DNA of 64,000 bases from Geobacillus stearothermophilus ATCC 12980 (lineage in GTDB: Bacteria > Bacillota > Bacilli > Bacillales > Anoxybacillaceae). The position numbers and the translations under genes were made by a program. This document shows positions 34,818 through 43,457 of the stretch, one piece after another (position 1 is the first letter of the stretch; each line of letters starts with the position of its first letter). The stretch spans positions 2,251,501 to 2,315,500 of the forward strand of contig NZ_CP128494.1 of NCBI RefSeq assembly GCF_030369615.1, in the 5' to 3' direction. The notes beneath the pieces are model-generated. The model was not told the DNA's origin. It ran no database searches and saw only the letters and a program-made list of their open reading frames with translations.

Positions 34818-35444
34818 ATGGAAATGGAGGTCATCTTGTCGTTTTTCAGCGTCGCCATATTGCTTACATTGGCGCCGGGCCCGGACATTTTATTCGTCAT
34901 CGCCCAAAGCGTGTCGCAAGGCAAACAGGCGGGCATCGCCACCGCGCTCGGGCTGTGCACCGGCCTGCTTGTCCATATCAGCGCGGCGGTGCTCGGCGTC
35001 TCGGCTGTCATTTACCAATCCGCCTTAGCGTTTGCCATCGTCAAGTACGCCGGCGCCGCGTATTTGCTGTACTTGGCATGGCAGGCGTTCCGCGAAAAAG
35101 ACAGCAGTCTCGCCTTTGGGCGGCAGAAGCCAATGGCATACGCCTCGCTGTACAAAAAAGGCATTGTCATGAACGTGCTCAATCCGAAAGTGTCGCTCTT
35201 CTTTTTGGCGCTCCTGCCGCAGTTCGTTGATCCGTCAGCGGGCCAGATCCCGCAGCAAATGCTCGTATTAGGCGTCATCTTTCTCGTTCAAGCTCTCGCT
35301 GTCTTCACCTTAGTGAGCATCGGTGCGGAAAAACTGCGCCAATGGCTCTCGGCCCACACCGCCATCACTAGGCGAATCCATTGGCTCAAAGGCGCCATCT
35401 TCGCGCTGATCGGCATCCAAATCGCCGTCAGCGAGCGGTCGTAG
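34818..35444 (+). CDS. LysE/RhtB-family amino acid exporter
   Basis: A 208-residue membrane exporter with about six hydrophobic segments. The family motif LTLAPGPDILFVIAQSVSQG (residues 16-35) and NVLNPKVSLFFLALLPQF (about 122-139) are present. AAAGGAGG lies upstream of ATG 34818; the frame is open for 79 more codons upstream but without a ribosome site. The substrate (lysine, homoserine, threonine or other) cannot be told. A hairpin terminator follows. A frameshifted paralogue lies about 350 bp further on the opposite strand. Confidence 0.88.
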   Translation: MEMEVILSFFSVAILLTLAPGPDILFVIAQSVSQGKQAGIATALGLCTGLLVHISAAVLGVSAVIYQSALAFAIVKYAGAAYLLYLAWQAFREKDSSLAFGRQKPMAYASLYKKGIVMNVLNPKVSLFFLALLPQFVDPSAGQIPQQMLVLGVIFLVQALAVFTLVSIGAEKLRQWLSAHTAITRRIHWLKGAIFALIGIQIAVSERS

Positions 35445-35452
35445 CGGAAGAA

Positions 35453-35476
35453 AAAAGAGGGCGGCTGCCCTCTTTT
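35453..35476 (+). terminator. Terminator of the lysE-type gene
   Basis: A 10-bp stem with a 4-nt loop (35453-35462 with 35467-35476), with A and T runs on both sides; probably bidirectional with the gene at 35481. Confidence 0.75.
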
Positions 35477-35480
35477 CTGC

Positions 35481-35708
35481 TCATCTCCACAACAGTGCCG
35501 CGCCTCCCAATATGAGGAGCAGGGAGAGAAATAGCACCCATGTTGACCAAAGATCGATCATTTCAAAAAACAAGACTATTCTCCGCTCACGCCCCTCCTT
35601 CTTCTTGTATTCTTCCCACTGTTGCTTAATGATCACGATCCCAAACGGAAACACCCCGATTCCCGCCACAAGGAGAATCACCGCTATTCCTTTGTCATCC
35701 GTCCCCAT
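35481..35708 (-). CDS. Small membrane protein of unknown function
   Basis: About 75 residues with two hydrophobic segments (KGIAVILLVAGIGVFPFGIV and WVLFLSLLLILGGAALLW) separated by a charged loop (KQQWEEYKKKEGRERR). ATG 35708 is chosen tentatively with GGAGG 12 bp upstream; the frame also has a GTG at 35729. No family is recognised. It shares a bidirectional terminator with the convergent LysE gene. Confidence 0.5.
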   Translation of the reverse strand: MGTDDKGIAVILLVAGIGVFPFGIVIIKQQWEEYKKKEGRERRIVLFFEMIDLWSTWVLFLSLLLILGGAALLWR

Positions 35709-35792
35709 TCCTCTAGCCAACCTCCGCACCGAATCACCGCCCGCGCTTTCAGGCAGGTGAGGATCATGCTTTCTGACGCCGTTCGCCCTCGC

Positions 35793-36427
35793 TCACGACG
35801 CTTTCGTTTGCAGCAGCTTCACACCAAGCCCGATAAACACGATCCCTGTCAATCGATTGACAAGAAGCGCCATTTTCGCGTTTTGACGCATCCGTTTCGT
35901 CGCTAGCGCGGCGACATAGACGACGCCAAGCCCCCACAGCGTGCTCGTCACCACGAACGAAACGCCGAGCAGCAGAAACGGAAGCGGGCCGTATGGCTGG
36001 GCCGTTTCGATGAATTGCGGCAAAAACGAAAGGAAAAACAACGCCACTTTCGGATTCAACACATTCGTCGTCACGCCGTGCCAATAAATCTTGTTCAGCT
36101 TCATCGGCGCCAACTCCCCCGACTCCAACGCGGGCGGCGCCGGCTGCCGCATCATTTTGATGCCAAGATACACCAAATACGCCGCGCCAGCGATTTTCAC
36201 AGCCGTAAATAAGACAACCGACTGCTGCAAAATCACCGCCAAACCAAACGCAGCGAGCAACGTATGAATGAACACACTCCCATCGAAATGCCCAACACCG
36301 AATACACGCCCGCTTTTCTCCCTTGCGCCACACTGCGCCCCATAATATACATCGTATCCACTCCCGGAGTGGCATGCATCAAAATCGACGCCAGCAAATA
36401 CATCCCGTAACTTGTAATGCCTAACAC
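35793..36427 (-). pseudogene. Second LysE-family exporter, single-base frameshift
   Basis: GTG 36427 follows AGGAGGGAGACAT and opens with VLGITSYGMYLLASILMHAT and the family motif PGVDTMYIMGRSVAQGRKAG; near 36276 one base is missing (GGAGTGTGTTC), after which HTLLAAFGLAVILQQSVV to the end NRLTGIVFIGLGVKLLQ is in another frame. Otherwise it would give an exporter of about 210 residues. It may be a true pseudogene or a sequencing error. Confidence 0.75.
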
Positions 36428-36712
36428 ATGTCTCCCTCCTGACCAAGCTAGCAAACAATCATCCATGGACAGTGGCACTGCTTTCGGGCAATGTTACAAA
36501 AGGTGGGGGGCTTCACCACCGATACAGTGACAAAATCGTTCCGTTTTCCAAAACGAATGATCCCAAGAACCTCGATGTCCACCGGCCTTCGAAAAAGCAG
36601 ATGATGGGTAGCGCCCGGTCGGACAAGCAGCGCTTCCCCAATCGAACATCTTTTTTCCTTCCATGACCGCCCGCTCAACGAAAGCGGCTGTTTTTCACTG
36701 TCCTTGTTAGAA

Positions 36713-36936
36713 GTGAACTGCCCACCACCTACGCTTCGCTTAGAGGCAGGGGCTTCAAGCGACTTGTGCGTGTTCACTGAACGGTAAGCCACAAACAAGA
36801 ACCCTTTACGCTTCCCTTCGTTCCAAAGGTGTCGGTTTGAACCATAGACGATCATATTCATCGGCGATGGCCAACCGAAATTCATCTCCCACCTACTCAT
36901 TGATCGATCGCTCTTCACATTCCTTGAGGTGGGAGA
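36713..36936 (-). mobile_element. Possible IS200/IS605-type right-end remnant without tnpB
   Basis: On the minus strand a perfect 10-bp inverted repeat (36936-36927 with 36894-36885) is followed by sequence ending in a GC-rich imperfect stem (GCCCCTGCCTCTAAGCGAAG then GTAGGTGGTGGGC) and GCAGTTCAC at 36721-36713. A structured 3' end closing with AGTTCAC is what I recall for IS605-group right ends, the region that also forms the guide RNA of TnpB. No TnpB or TnpA frame remains. Confidence 0.4.
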
Positions 36937-36939
36937 CTT

Positions 36940-37227
36940 CTTTCGGAAATGACGTTAACGTAAAAGATCTTCTTCTCATCGTCAGTCAAAAAGGCGATAT
37001 TTTCGAAATGGAAAAAATGGCAGTAGCGCCAGAAATACTTTTAGTCACATTTTCGTGTCACCTAAAAGGCCGGTAAAAAACGGCTGTCACGAGCAAATCA
37101 GCGGCATTTCGCCGAAAAAGAAGATTGATTCCGCAAGGTTGTTCTAATTAAGAAACAGCTGGAACTAGCAGTATTTTATACGAAATCACCTGCCTCCTAA
37201 ATCACCTGCTATTTTTCCAACCTCTTC
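36940..37227. other. Non-coding stretch between the IS605-like remnant and the cpdB remnant
   Basis: No gene or convincing signal is seen. Confidence 0.4.
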
Positions 37228-38489
37228 TTAACGTCCAGATTTTTCTAGCTCTTTCGAATGGTTTGTTTTCGTTTCTTTCCAAGACAACAGCGTAAGTTCG
37301 TATTGGGCAAACCCGTTGGACAATGTCGCCACATAGCGGATGCGGCTGTCTGGCGGCAAATATTTTTGTGCTTCCAGTGACGATTCAAAGGAAACGGTCA
37401 CCGATGCTTTCCCTTTCACTGGCGCAAAGGTCCAGTTGCCGTCCACGGACGGGTTGATCGTTCCGTTTTCGCGAATATAATCGATGATCACTTGCCGGTT
37501 TTCATCCGGCGCGGCCAAAATCGTGTTTTTCCCGCCCGGATTGATGATCCGGTTCGTCGTCGCCCGATAGTTGTTCGTCGCAACGATAAATTCCATCTTC
37601 GCCGTCACCGGTTTGCCTTGGAATCGCAAGTTTTTAATGCGGTTTGCTTTCGGATTGATCACATTTTGGTTTTTGTCGTATTTCGCCGGCTCGGTCACAT
37701 CGATCTCGTACGTCACGCCATCAATAATGTCGAAGTTGTACGTCGGGAAGTCGTTGTTGACAAGCGGCTGAATGCCTGTCTTGTTCGGGTCGATTTGGTT
37801 GAATTGTCCCGCCGACCACTCAAGCCATTCTTTCAACTCGGCTCCCGTAATTTTCAGCGCATACACCGTGTTTGGATACAAGTACAAATCGGCGACGTTT
37901 TTAATGGCGATTTCCCCTGCCGGAATATCCGTGTAATAGCTCGGTCCACCGCGCCCGCCGGCCTTGAACGGAGCGCCGGCTGACAGCACCGGAAGGCCTT
38001 CATACTGCGTCCCTTTTAACATTTTTTCCACATACCACTTTTGGGCGTTCGTGACGATTTGCACGGACGGATCATCTTGAACGAGTGCAAAATAGCTGTT
38101 GATCGGGCTCGTAGTTTTTCCAACCGGGCTGCGGACGTACTGGATCGTCGCTTCGTGCTCCGCCTGAATGGCCTGCTCGACGGCCGAATCGCTGTCAACC
38201 AACGGCGTTTTCGTCGCCTTGTCATACACTGGACGGAGTTGGGCTTTCGCTTGCGTCACTTTCCATTTTCCGTCGACTTGCTCGACCGTCAAGTCGATCA
38301 CGCCGAGCGTATCGCCCCATGAACCCGGCATCGTCACCGGAACGCCACTAAAATGCGCAGCTTGACGACGTCCCGCTCCTCCGCGCCTACCGCCGTCGGC
38401 CCAAACGAAGGAGCCAGCAGCCCCAACGCCAACACCACGCTCGCCGCCGCGTATTTCTTCCGTTTTTTCAATGTCCATCTCCCACTCAT
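37228..38489 (-). pseudogene. cpdB: 2',3'-cyclic-nucleotide phosphodiesterase/5'-nucleotidase remnant (catalytic half deleted)
   Basis: The C-terminal 5'-nucleotidase domain (GGPSYYTDIPAGEIAIKNVA, LYPNTVYALKITGAELKEWL, FIVATNNYRATTNRIINPGG) is well preserved to 37228. Upstream, near 38350, it is joined out of frame to a signal-peptide segment (KKRKKYAAASVVLALGLLAP to VGAEERDVVKLRI) that would normally lead into the metallophosphatase domain. Several hundred residues including all metal ligands are therefore missing. The start of the signal segment may be ATG 38489 or a TTG after GGGAGATGG. Confidence 0.8.
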
Positions 38490-39153
38490 CAAATCATTGT
38501 CATCTTTCTGCGCCCGCATAGCGCGCTCGAAGACCGGGTGCCGGTCGTCATCCCGGAGCTCGCCGAGCTATCGCATATGTCGGCCCAGTGAACGAAGCTG
38601 ATCACCATGGCACAAGCGTTTCTCCAACAAGAGACAACCTGACCTTTTTGTCCTCCTGAGCCCGTCGAAGAGAAAACCTGCCGGATTCGGCGAAGCGAAC
38701 CCTTGACCAACCGAACACCGCCAAAGGTAACATTCGATAAAGGCAAGGGCGGCTTTTCGATTGCCTCCCTCTAGAAATGTTGATTTATCAAGGCTTTTCG
38801 GCCTCTCAGGGGTGTCCAAAAAATATTTTTCGACAAAATCCCTTACATCCTTTTTCAGTTTTGTGGATATCTTACAGACCTAGGGTGCGCTTCGCGGCCA
38901 CGGCTGGGGATATTTTCCTGCCGTGGGGGGGGAAGCATATTCGATGCACCCTTTGGATCTCCGCGTCGCTGATGAGGACGAACCCTCCCATGTCTCCGGG
39001 CGTCTTCGCGCCAACATTCCCTCGTTCGGTCTCGTCATCAGGCGGAGGCCGGCCAAGCTCCTTTAGGGACTCAAGGTCGAATGGATGAAATCACGCCAGC
39101 TTCTCCGGTGTCATCTCGTTGTCCAACGATTCTTCCGTTCGCAGGGGGAGGCC
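38490..39153. other. Non-coding or decayed region between cpdB remnant and IS110
   Basis: No intact gene. A short plus-strand frame at about 38517-38590 ending ELAELSHMSAQ might be the tail of a lost gene. The right part is presumably the 3' non-coding end of the IS110 element. Confidence 0.4.
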
Positions 39154-40434
39154 TTAGGCCGCCCGTTGCACCTGGGACAAGACGTCCTGTTTCATTCGCT
39201 CCGCGTCAAACGCTTGTTTCTTCGTACAAATCGCAAACAGCACATTCAACAGCTTCCGGCACAAGGCGACGATGGACTGCTTTCCGGTCAGCGGATTGAC
39301 GGATCGGGTCGTATAATACTCATGCAGCTCGCGAAACGCCTCGTTATGCCGAATCAGCGGAATCATCGCCCGAAACAGCACCGAGCGCAACCGTTTCCGT
39401 CCCCGTTTGGAGATGTGCTTTTGCCCTTTGCGCTGGCCGGAGGAGTTCTCCTTGAGCGTCAGGCCCGCCAACTTCACCAATTGGCGCGGGTCCCGATAAT
39501 GGGCGAAGCTGCCGATCTCCGCCAGCAGATCGATGATCGTGGCGTCTCCCAACCCGTCGACCGTTTTCAACCATTGGTACTCCATCGTCGTTTGAACCAA
39601 TGCCTTCAACTCGGCGTCCAGTGCAGCGATCTCCGCCTCCAATTGGCGGTATCGGCGGACGAGCGCGGCGATCTCAAACCGGGCCATCGCTGTCCCTTCC
39701 GTCACCCCAATCGAGTCCTTCGCGGTGTTGATCAACGCCTGAATTTTGGCCTTCTGCGGGCATTTCATCCCTTTGCTTTGCCGGTACACCTCGATGAGCT
39801 CCTCGGCGGTCCGACCGGCCATATCAGCCGGAAGCGGCGTCCACTCCAACACCGAAAGCGCCGTTTTCCCCAAGTCACGAAACACGGTCCAAAACTCTGG
39901 AAAATACCGATCCGTCCAGCGGACGATCGCGTTTTTCACCGCCGTCTGTTCCTTGCGGAGCTTCTCTTTGAGCGTGCTTCCCACGCGCAAATCGGCTTCG
40001 ATCTCGTGCAGCAGCCGGGGAACGAGGAATCGTCCGTCTTTTGCCAGTCTGGCAATGACCAGGGCGTCTTTGGCGTCGTGTTTCGTCGGCAGGTTGTCAT
40101 CGAGTTCTTTCGACCGGCACACATGCGCCGGGTTGACCATGACCAACGGGATCCCGTGCTCCTCGAGGAAGTAGGCCAGGTTCAACCAGTAGTGCCCGGT
40201 CGGCTCCACCGCGACGATCACCTCTGACTTCCCAAACGCTTGCATCGCCTCCTGAATCGCTTTATACAGCTGCTGAAACCCCTCTTTCGACTGGAAGATC
40301 GGGAACGACTTGCGAAGCACGCGCCCCCGGTCATCCACGAAGCAGGCGTAGTGGGTTCGTTTCGCGATATCGATGCCCACGACAAGCGTTTGTTCCGTAA
40401 CTTGATCAATTTTATAGTTTTGTGTACAATTCAT
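39154..40434 (-). CDS. IS110-family transposase (DEDD recombinase)
   Basis: A 426-residue protein with the N-terminal RuvC-like DEDD domain (VVGIDIAKRTHYACFVDD, then VAVEPTGHYW and KHDAKDALVIARLA) and the C-terminal transposase_20 domain (TVDGLGDATIIDLLAEIG, KLAGLTLKENSSGQRKGQ), including the serine region of the family. ATG 40434 follows AAGGAGGACTTCAG. Elements of this group insert without ordinary inverted repeats and use a structured bridge RNA from the non-coding end. The frame is intact, so the element may be active. Its exact ends cannot be set here. Confidence 0.92.
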   Translation of the reverse strand: MNCTQNYKIDQVTEQTLVVGIDIAKRTHYACFVDDRGRVLRKSFPIFQSKEGFQQLYKAIQEAMQAFGKSEVIVAVEPTGHYWLNLAYFLEEHGIPLVMVNPAHVCRSKELDDNLPTKHDAKDALVIARLAKDGRFLVPRLLHEIEADLRVGSTLKEKLRKEQTAVKNAIVRWTDRYFPEFWTVFRDLGKTALSVLEWTPLPADMAGRTAEELIEVYRQSKGMKCPQKAKIQALINTAKDSIGVTEGTAMARFEIAALVRRYRQLEAEIAALDAELKALVQTTMEYQWLKTVDGLGDATIIDLLAEIGSFAHYRDPRQLVKLAGLTLKENSSGQRKGQKHISKRGRKRLRSVLFRAMIPLIRHNEAFRELHEYYTTRSVNPLTGKQSIVALCRKLLNVLFAICTKKQAFDAERMKQDVLSQVQRAA

Positions 40435-40445
40435 CTGAAGTCCTC

Positions 40446-40501
40446 CTTGGTATGGTGAGTGATGTGGTTGACACCCCTGCATCATACCAAGAGGGCTTTT
40501 T
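40446..40501 (-). ncRNA. Structured IS110 leader, possible part of a bridge RNA
   Basis: On the minus strand, just before the transposase ribosome site, CTTGGTATG (40501-40493) pairs with CATACCAAG (40454-40446), enclosing further complementarity. IS110-group bridge RNAs come from this side of the transposase gene. The short length and lack of defined element ends make this a suggestion only. Confidence 0.3.
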
Positions 40502-40643
40502 TGATCAAGTCCCCGGAAAAGCTTCTAACGGGAATGCTCCGTTATTCCCCCATTCTTTGTTGTCCCTTGACAATAATATTTTATTTTAAATATTAAGGAA
40601 ATAAAATAAAAAATTAGATTCATGATTAACTTCTCAAACTTGC

Positions 40644-40988
40644 TTACTCCATCGCCTTACGAATATGCTCTGGAATCATCACTACTTCTGTCGTGATCAC
40701 AGGTTCGTTATATTCCTCATCAATACACTCATACCAGAACGCCAAATGTTTTTTATCAATTTCGTGTTCGGACTCTTCTACGGAAATCCCGCCTTCTCCC
40801 TGAACAGAGAACCAGTAAAGAAACTCTCCTTCCTCATTTCGCTCGCGGAAGATCGCTTCGACATGCATTTTTTCATCTTTGAGCGTCAACAGCACCTCGT
40901 TCATATGTGTGTTTAATAATTCCATCCATTCATCCACCCGCTTCGATTTTCCTTCCTTTACGCGAAATTTGCTTAATTCTACTTTCAT
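40644..40988 (-). CDS. DUF6176-like protein, 114 aa
   Basis: A 114-residue soluble protein, MKVELSKFRVKEGKSKRVDE at the start, with WFSVQGEGGISVEESEHEID and KHLAFWYECIDEEYNEP further on. From memory this fits DUF6176, an uncharacterised family with a dimeric alpha/beta-barrel-like pattern. ATG 40988 has AAAGGTGGAAG upstream. It is lower in GC than the core genes and surrounded by mobile elements, so it may be part of acquired DNA. Function unknown. Confidence 0.7.
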   Translation of the reverse strand: MKVELSKFRVKEGKSKRVDEWMELLNTHMNEVLLTLKDEKMHVEAIFRERNEEGEFLYWFSVQGEGGISVEESEHEIDKKHLAFWYECIDEEYNEPVITTEVVMIPEHIRKAME

Positions 40989-41022
40989 CTCATGCTTCCA
41001 CCTTTCTATTTATTGATGAGCT

Positions 41023-41169
41023 TCAAAATATAGAAAGAAAGCAGTATATCTTGTATGCCATGCCGAAAACGGTGGAGATAAGCGTCGCATAATAGTCATC
41101 AATGTGACCGTGCGCCACATGCCAGACAACTAACAGAAAAATGATATAGCATACTACATCGAGCAGCAT
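41023..41169 (-). CDS. Possible 48-aa membrane peptide or gene fragment
   Basis: ATG 41169 opens MLLDVVCYIIFLLVVWHVAH then GHIDDYYATLISTVFGMAYK and a hydrophobic end, two membrane segments in 48 residues. The nearest ribosome-like sequence (AAGCAAGGG) abuts the ATG, and the frame is blocked by a stop shortly upstream. It could be a holin-like small protein or the tail of a broken membrane protein; no family is recognised. Confidence 0.35.
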   Translation of the reverse strand: MLLDVVCYIIFLLVVWHVAHGHIDDYYATLISTVFGMAYKIYCFLSIF

Positions 41170-41258
41170 CCCTTGCTTAGACGTTCGTTTTTCACCTTAT
41201 CTTTCTACTCTATTTCGCTTCCTATCTATATAATTCCTTCTATAATTTTACACTTAAC

Positions 41259-41770
41259 TATATAAATGCACCTTGAAAAGTTAACCTTTGCATCACGCTG
41301 CACACCCCAAGCGTCGAAGCACCTCTTCCGGTTGTTGATCTATATATTCCATAAACCGGGCAATGGCTTGGTCAATATCCATTTGATCTTTGTGAAACAC
41401 ATTGGCAATGACCGCATCCTTGAGCCATTTCCACAAGCGTTCGATGGGATTCAGCTGTGGGGAATAAGGAGGTAAAAAGATCAAGTGAAACGATTCCCCT
41501 TCTTGGCGCAAGAAATCTCTCACCATTTTGACATGGTGGATGCGGGCATTGTCGAGCACGAGCACGATCAGCTGGTCTGGATAACGGCTCTTCAAGATCT
41601 TTAAAAAATCCAAAAACGTCGTCGCATTCGCAGCGACTGCTCGATGAAGAACGGTGTCCCCATTGAGCACATTCACCGCCCCAAATACAGAAACGTGGGC
41701 ATGATGGCCGCACGTAGGCACTTTCCATTTCACCTCACCGAACACGATTGTACGCACACGATTTTCTTTT
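41259..41770 (-). mobile_element. Truncated IS630-family element
   Basis: Its transposase-3' end carries TATATAAATGCACCTTG (41259-41275), an IS630-type terminal repeat; the opposite end is missing. It is distinct in sequence from the IS630 at 28796 but similar at the tip to the MITE-like element at 29935. Confidence 0.65.
41293..41770 (-). pseudogene. IS630-family transposase, C-terminal part only
   Basis: From about 41770 downward KENRVRTIVFGEVKWKVPTC, VLVLDNARIHHVKMVRDFLR and PPYSPQLNPIERLWKWLKDA give the second Asp and the Glu of the DDE triad; the N-terminal helix-turn-helix region and the first Asp are gone. Upstream residues (LVFLFTEYDSR) appear to be unrelated sequence joined by the truncation. 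Confidence 0.8.
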
Positions 41771-41978
41771 CTCGAATCGTATTCAGTAAATAAAAAAACA
41801 AGAGATTTCACTTACGTGAAACCCCTTGTCCCTAAAGCCTTCTTCCTATTTTCGATGCCGATGGTGGGAGTAAAACCACCACCCTCCAAACCTTGATTTT
41901 TCAAAGTTTATAGACTTTCAATTTCCTTGGTGTGCAAAATTTGTGCAAAATTATCTCCAGTGCGTAAATCCATGCAAA

Positions 41979-41998
41979 AAGGCGGAGCGATCCGCCTT
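41979..41998 (-). terminator. Terminator of the 71-aa gene
   Basis: An 8-bp stem with a 4-nt loop (41979-41986 with 41991-41998), followed on the minus strand by TTTTTGC. Confidence 0.7.
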
Positions 41999-42022
41999 CT
42001 TTTCGTTGCTCATATTCCTTCT

Positions 42023-42238
42023 TCAATCTTCCGCATCATCGTCTCGATGAAAGAAAGGATACTTCAGAAGCATTTTCTGAAACGATCCCTCATCCCTTAT
42101 GGGAAGACGTCGATGCGGAAACTTGTAGTAGCATTTCTGATGCATGACAGTATTGATGATGTCGAGGAACACTTTCTCGTCTGGCTGAACCGGTTCAGAA
42201 CAAATGGGGCAACGCAGGCGGCCGATGATTTGGAACAT
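42023..42238 (-). CDS. Small CXXC protein of unknown function (71 aa)
   Basis: MFQIIGRLRCPICSEPVQPD, then a cysteine/histidine pair in NTVMHQKCYYKF: C-P-I-C with a later H..K.C suggests a small zinc-binding domain. ATG 42238 is chosen for GGAGGG 11 bp upstream; ATG 42268 is also in frame. The gene ends in an acidic tail (HRDDDAED) and is followed by a clear terminator, supporting real expression. No named family is recognised. IS982 inserted just upstream, 40-70 bp away, and may have removed its promoter. Confidence 0.55.
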   Translation of the reverse strand: MFQIIGRLRCPICSEPVQPDEKVFLDIINTVMHQKCYYKFPHRRLPIRDEGSFQKMLLKYPFFHRDDDAED

Positions 42239-42300
42239 ATTCTTTTTTCCCTCCAAGTTAATACTCATTGGATAAATACCTCATTAAATTATGCTCATTG

Positions 42301-42308
42301 TCTCTTTT
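42301..42308. repeat. Target-site duplication TCTCTTTT, left copy
   Basis: Identical to 43313-43320, flanking the intact IS982 copy. Confidence 0.9.
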
Positions 42309-43312
42309 ACCCGTGGTGCTAGATAAACTTGATCAAGCATAAAAATAGCCCTTGCTGGCGGATCTCCAGTAGAATGAAAGTGTCACCCAACATTCGAAAG
42401 GAGAGATCCCCCATGCAAGAGCACTTTCATTTTACTACAGATCCAGCCAAACTTCAAAAACAATATGCCGCTATTTTCTGTTTTGTTTCTGCCCAACTGT
42501 CGTTGATTCAAATGTATCTTCATCGCCGCAACCGTCACTTGGTCAAGCAAGAAGACGAAGTGGTCATGGCGGTTCACCTTTTGGGGAAGCTGCTGGGCTT
42601 TTCTTCCGAACGAGCCTGGCATCGTTTTGTCACGGGAAATTTGTTCACAAACGGCTCGTTTCTTGAACGCTCCCGATACAACCGCCGCTGCCGGGCGCTT
42701 GGTTTCGCCATCAAATGGATCCGTCATGAGCTGGCGAAACGTGGCCAACACCATGCTTATGCGGTCGTCGACAGCTTGCCTCTTCCGTTGTGCCATCCCG
42801 CAAGAATGCAGCGCGTCAAGCGATTTCGAGGGATCGCGGATATGGGGTATTGTGCTTCCAAAAAGCAATGGTACTACGGTTTCAAGCTGCATCTTCAAGT
42901 GACCAATCAAGGGCTGGCCATGGGCTATGTCGTGACGGAAGCGTCCTGCCACGACGTCAAAGCCGCTGAAACGGTGATGACTCAAATCCCTCATCCCTAC
43001 AACTTTGGGGACAAAGGGTACATCAGCCACGCTCTTCGAGAAAAGCTGTACGAAGAACACCAAGCCGCGTTCTGGACACCGTCTCGACACAATCAAAAGC
43101 ACGGCCCATCCAAGGCATGGGAAGAATGGATCAGGAAAAAACGCAAAGTCATCGAGACGGTGTTTTCGATTCTCGTAGACCAATACCGGATCACCGACAT
43201 TCGAGCGAATTCCATTACCGGGTTTGAAGTGGCACTCGATGGCATCTTGTTGGCGTATTCCCTGGTCACACTAGGGCTAGTTGAGCGCTGACGCTCAACT
43301 AGCACCACGGGT
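42309..43312 (+). mobile_element. IS982-family element, complete copy
   Basis: Inverted repeats ACCCGTGGTGCTAG at both tips (42309-42322 and complement ending 43312), an 8-bp target duplication and an undamaged transposase gene show a recent insertion. A short palindrome (TTGAGCGC..GCGCTCAA-like) adjoins the right end. Confidence 0.93.
42413..43291 (+). CDS. IS982-family transposase
   Basis: A 292-residue DDE transposase beginning MQEHFHFTTDPAKLQKQYAA. AAAGGAGAGATCCCCC precedes ATG 42413. Candidate catalytic residues are the Asp in AVVDSLPLPLC, the Asp in FGDKGYI and the Glu in RKVIETVFS, in the order and spacing of the family. Length is typical. It is the intact counterpart of the broken copy in the glg operon. 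Confidence 0.93.
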   Translation: MQEHFHFTTDPAKLQKQYAAIFCFVSAQLSLIQMYLHRRNRHLVKQEDEVVMAVHLLGKLLGFSSERAWHRFVTGNLFTNGSFLERSRYNRRCRALGFAIKWIRHELAKRGQHHAYAVVDSLPLPLCHPARMQRVKRFRGIADMGYCASKKQWYYGFKLHLQVTNQGLAMGYVVTEASCHDVKAAETVMTQIPHPYNFGDKGYISHALREKLYEEHQAAFWTPSRHNQKHGPSKAWEEWIRKKRKVIETVFSILVDQYRITDIRANSITGFEVALDGILLAYSLVTLGLVER

Positions 43313-43320
43313 TCTCTTTT
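43313..43320. repeat. Target-site duplication TCTCTTTT, right copy
   Basis: Exact partner of 42301-42308. Confidence 0.9.
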
Positions 43321-43457
43321 ATATCAATGATTGAGAGGAATTTTGTTTGCCTATCGACTGTCGAACTTGGGTTCAAAGTATGTTATTTAAAAATTTAAAT
43401 AACCACCTAGTAAGGTGGCTCTTAAGTCATAAATTCTTTCTTGGCGACTCGGTCTTG

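Noticed and set aside
36448..36918. A 156-codon minus-strand frame in the IS605-like remnant
   Set aside because: It spans an inverted repeat and the element end, lacks a ribosome site and no protein family is visible; better explained as non-coding element sequence.
38517..38590. C-terminal fragment of a lost gene (VPVVIPELAELSHMSAQ)
   Set aside because: Reads sensibly for about 24 codons only, with no start, neighbour or family to support it.
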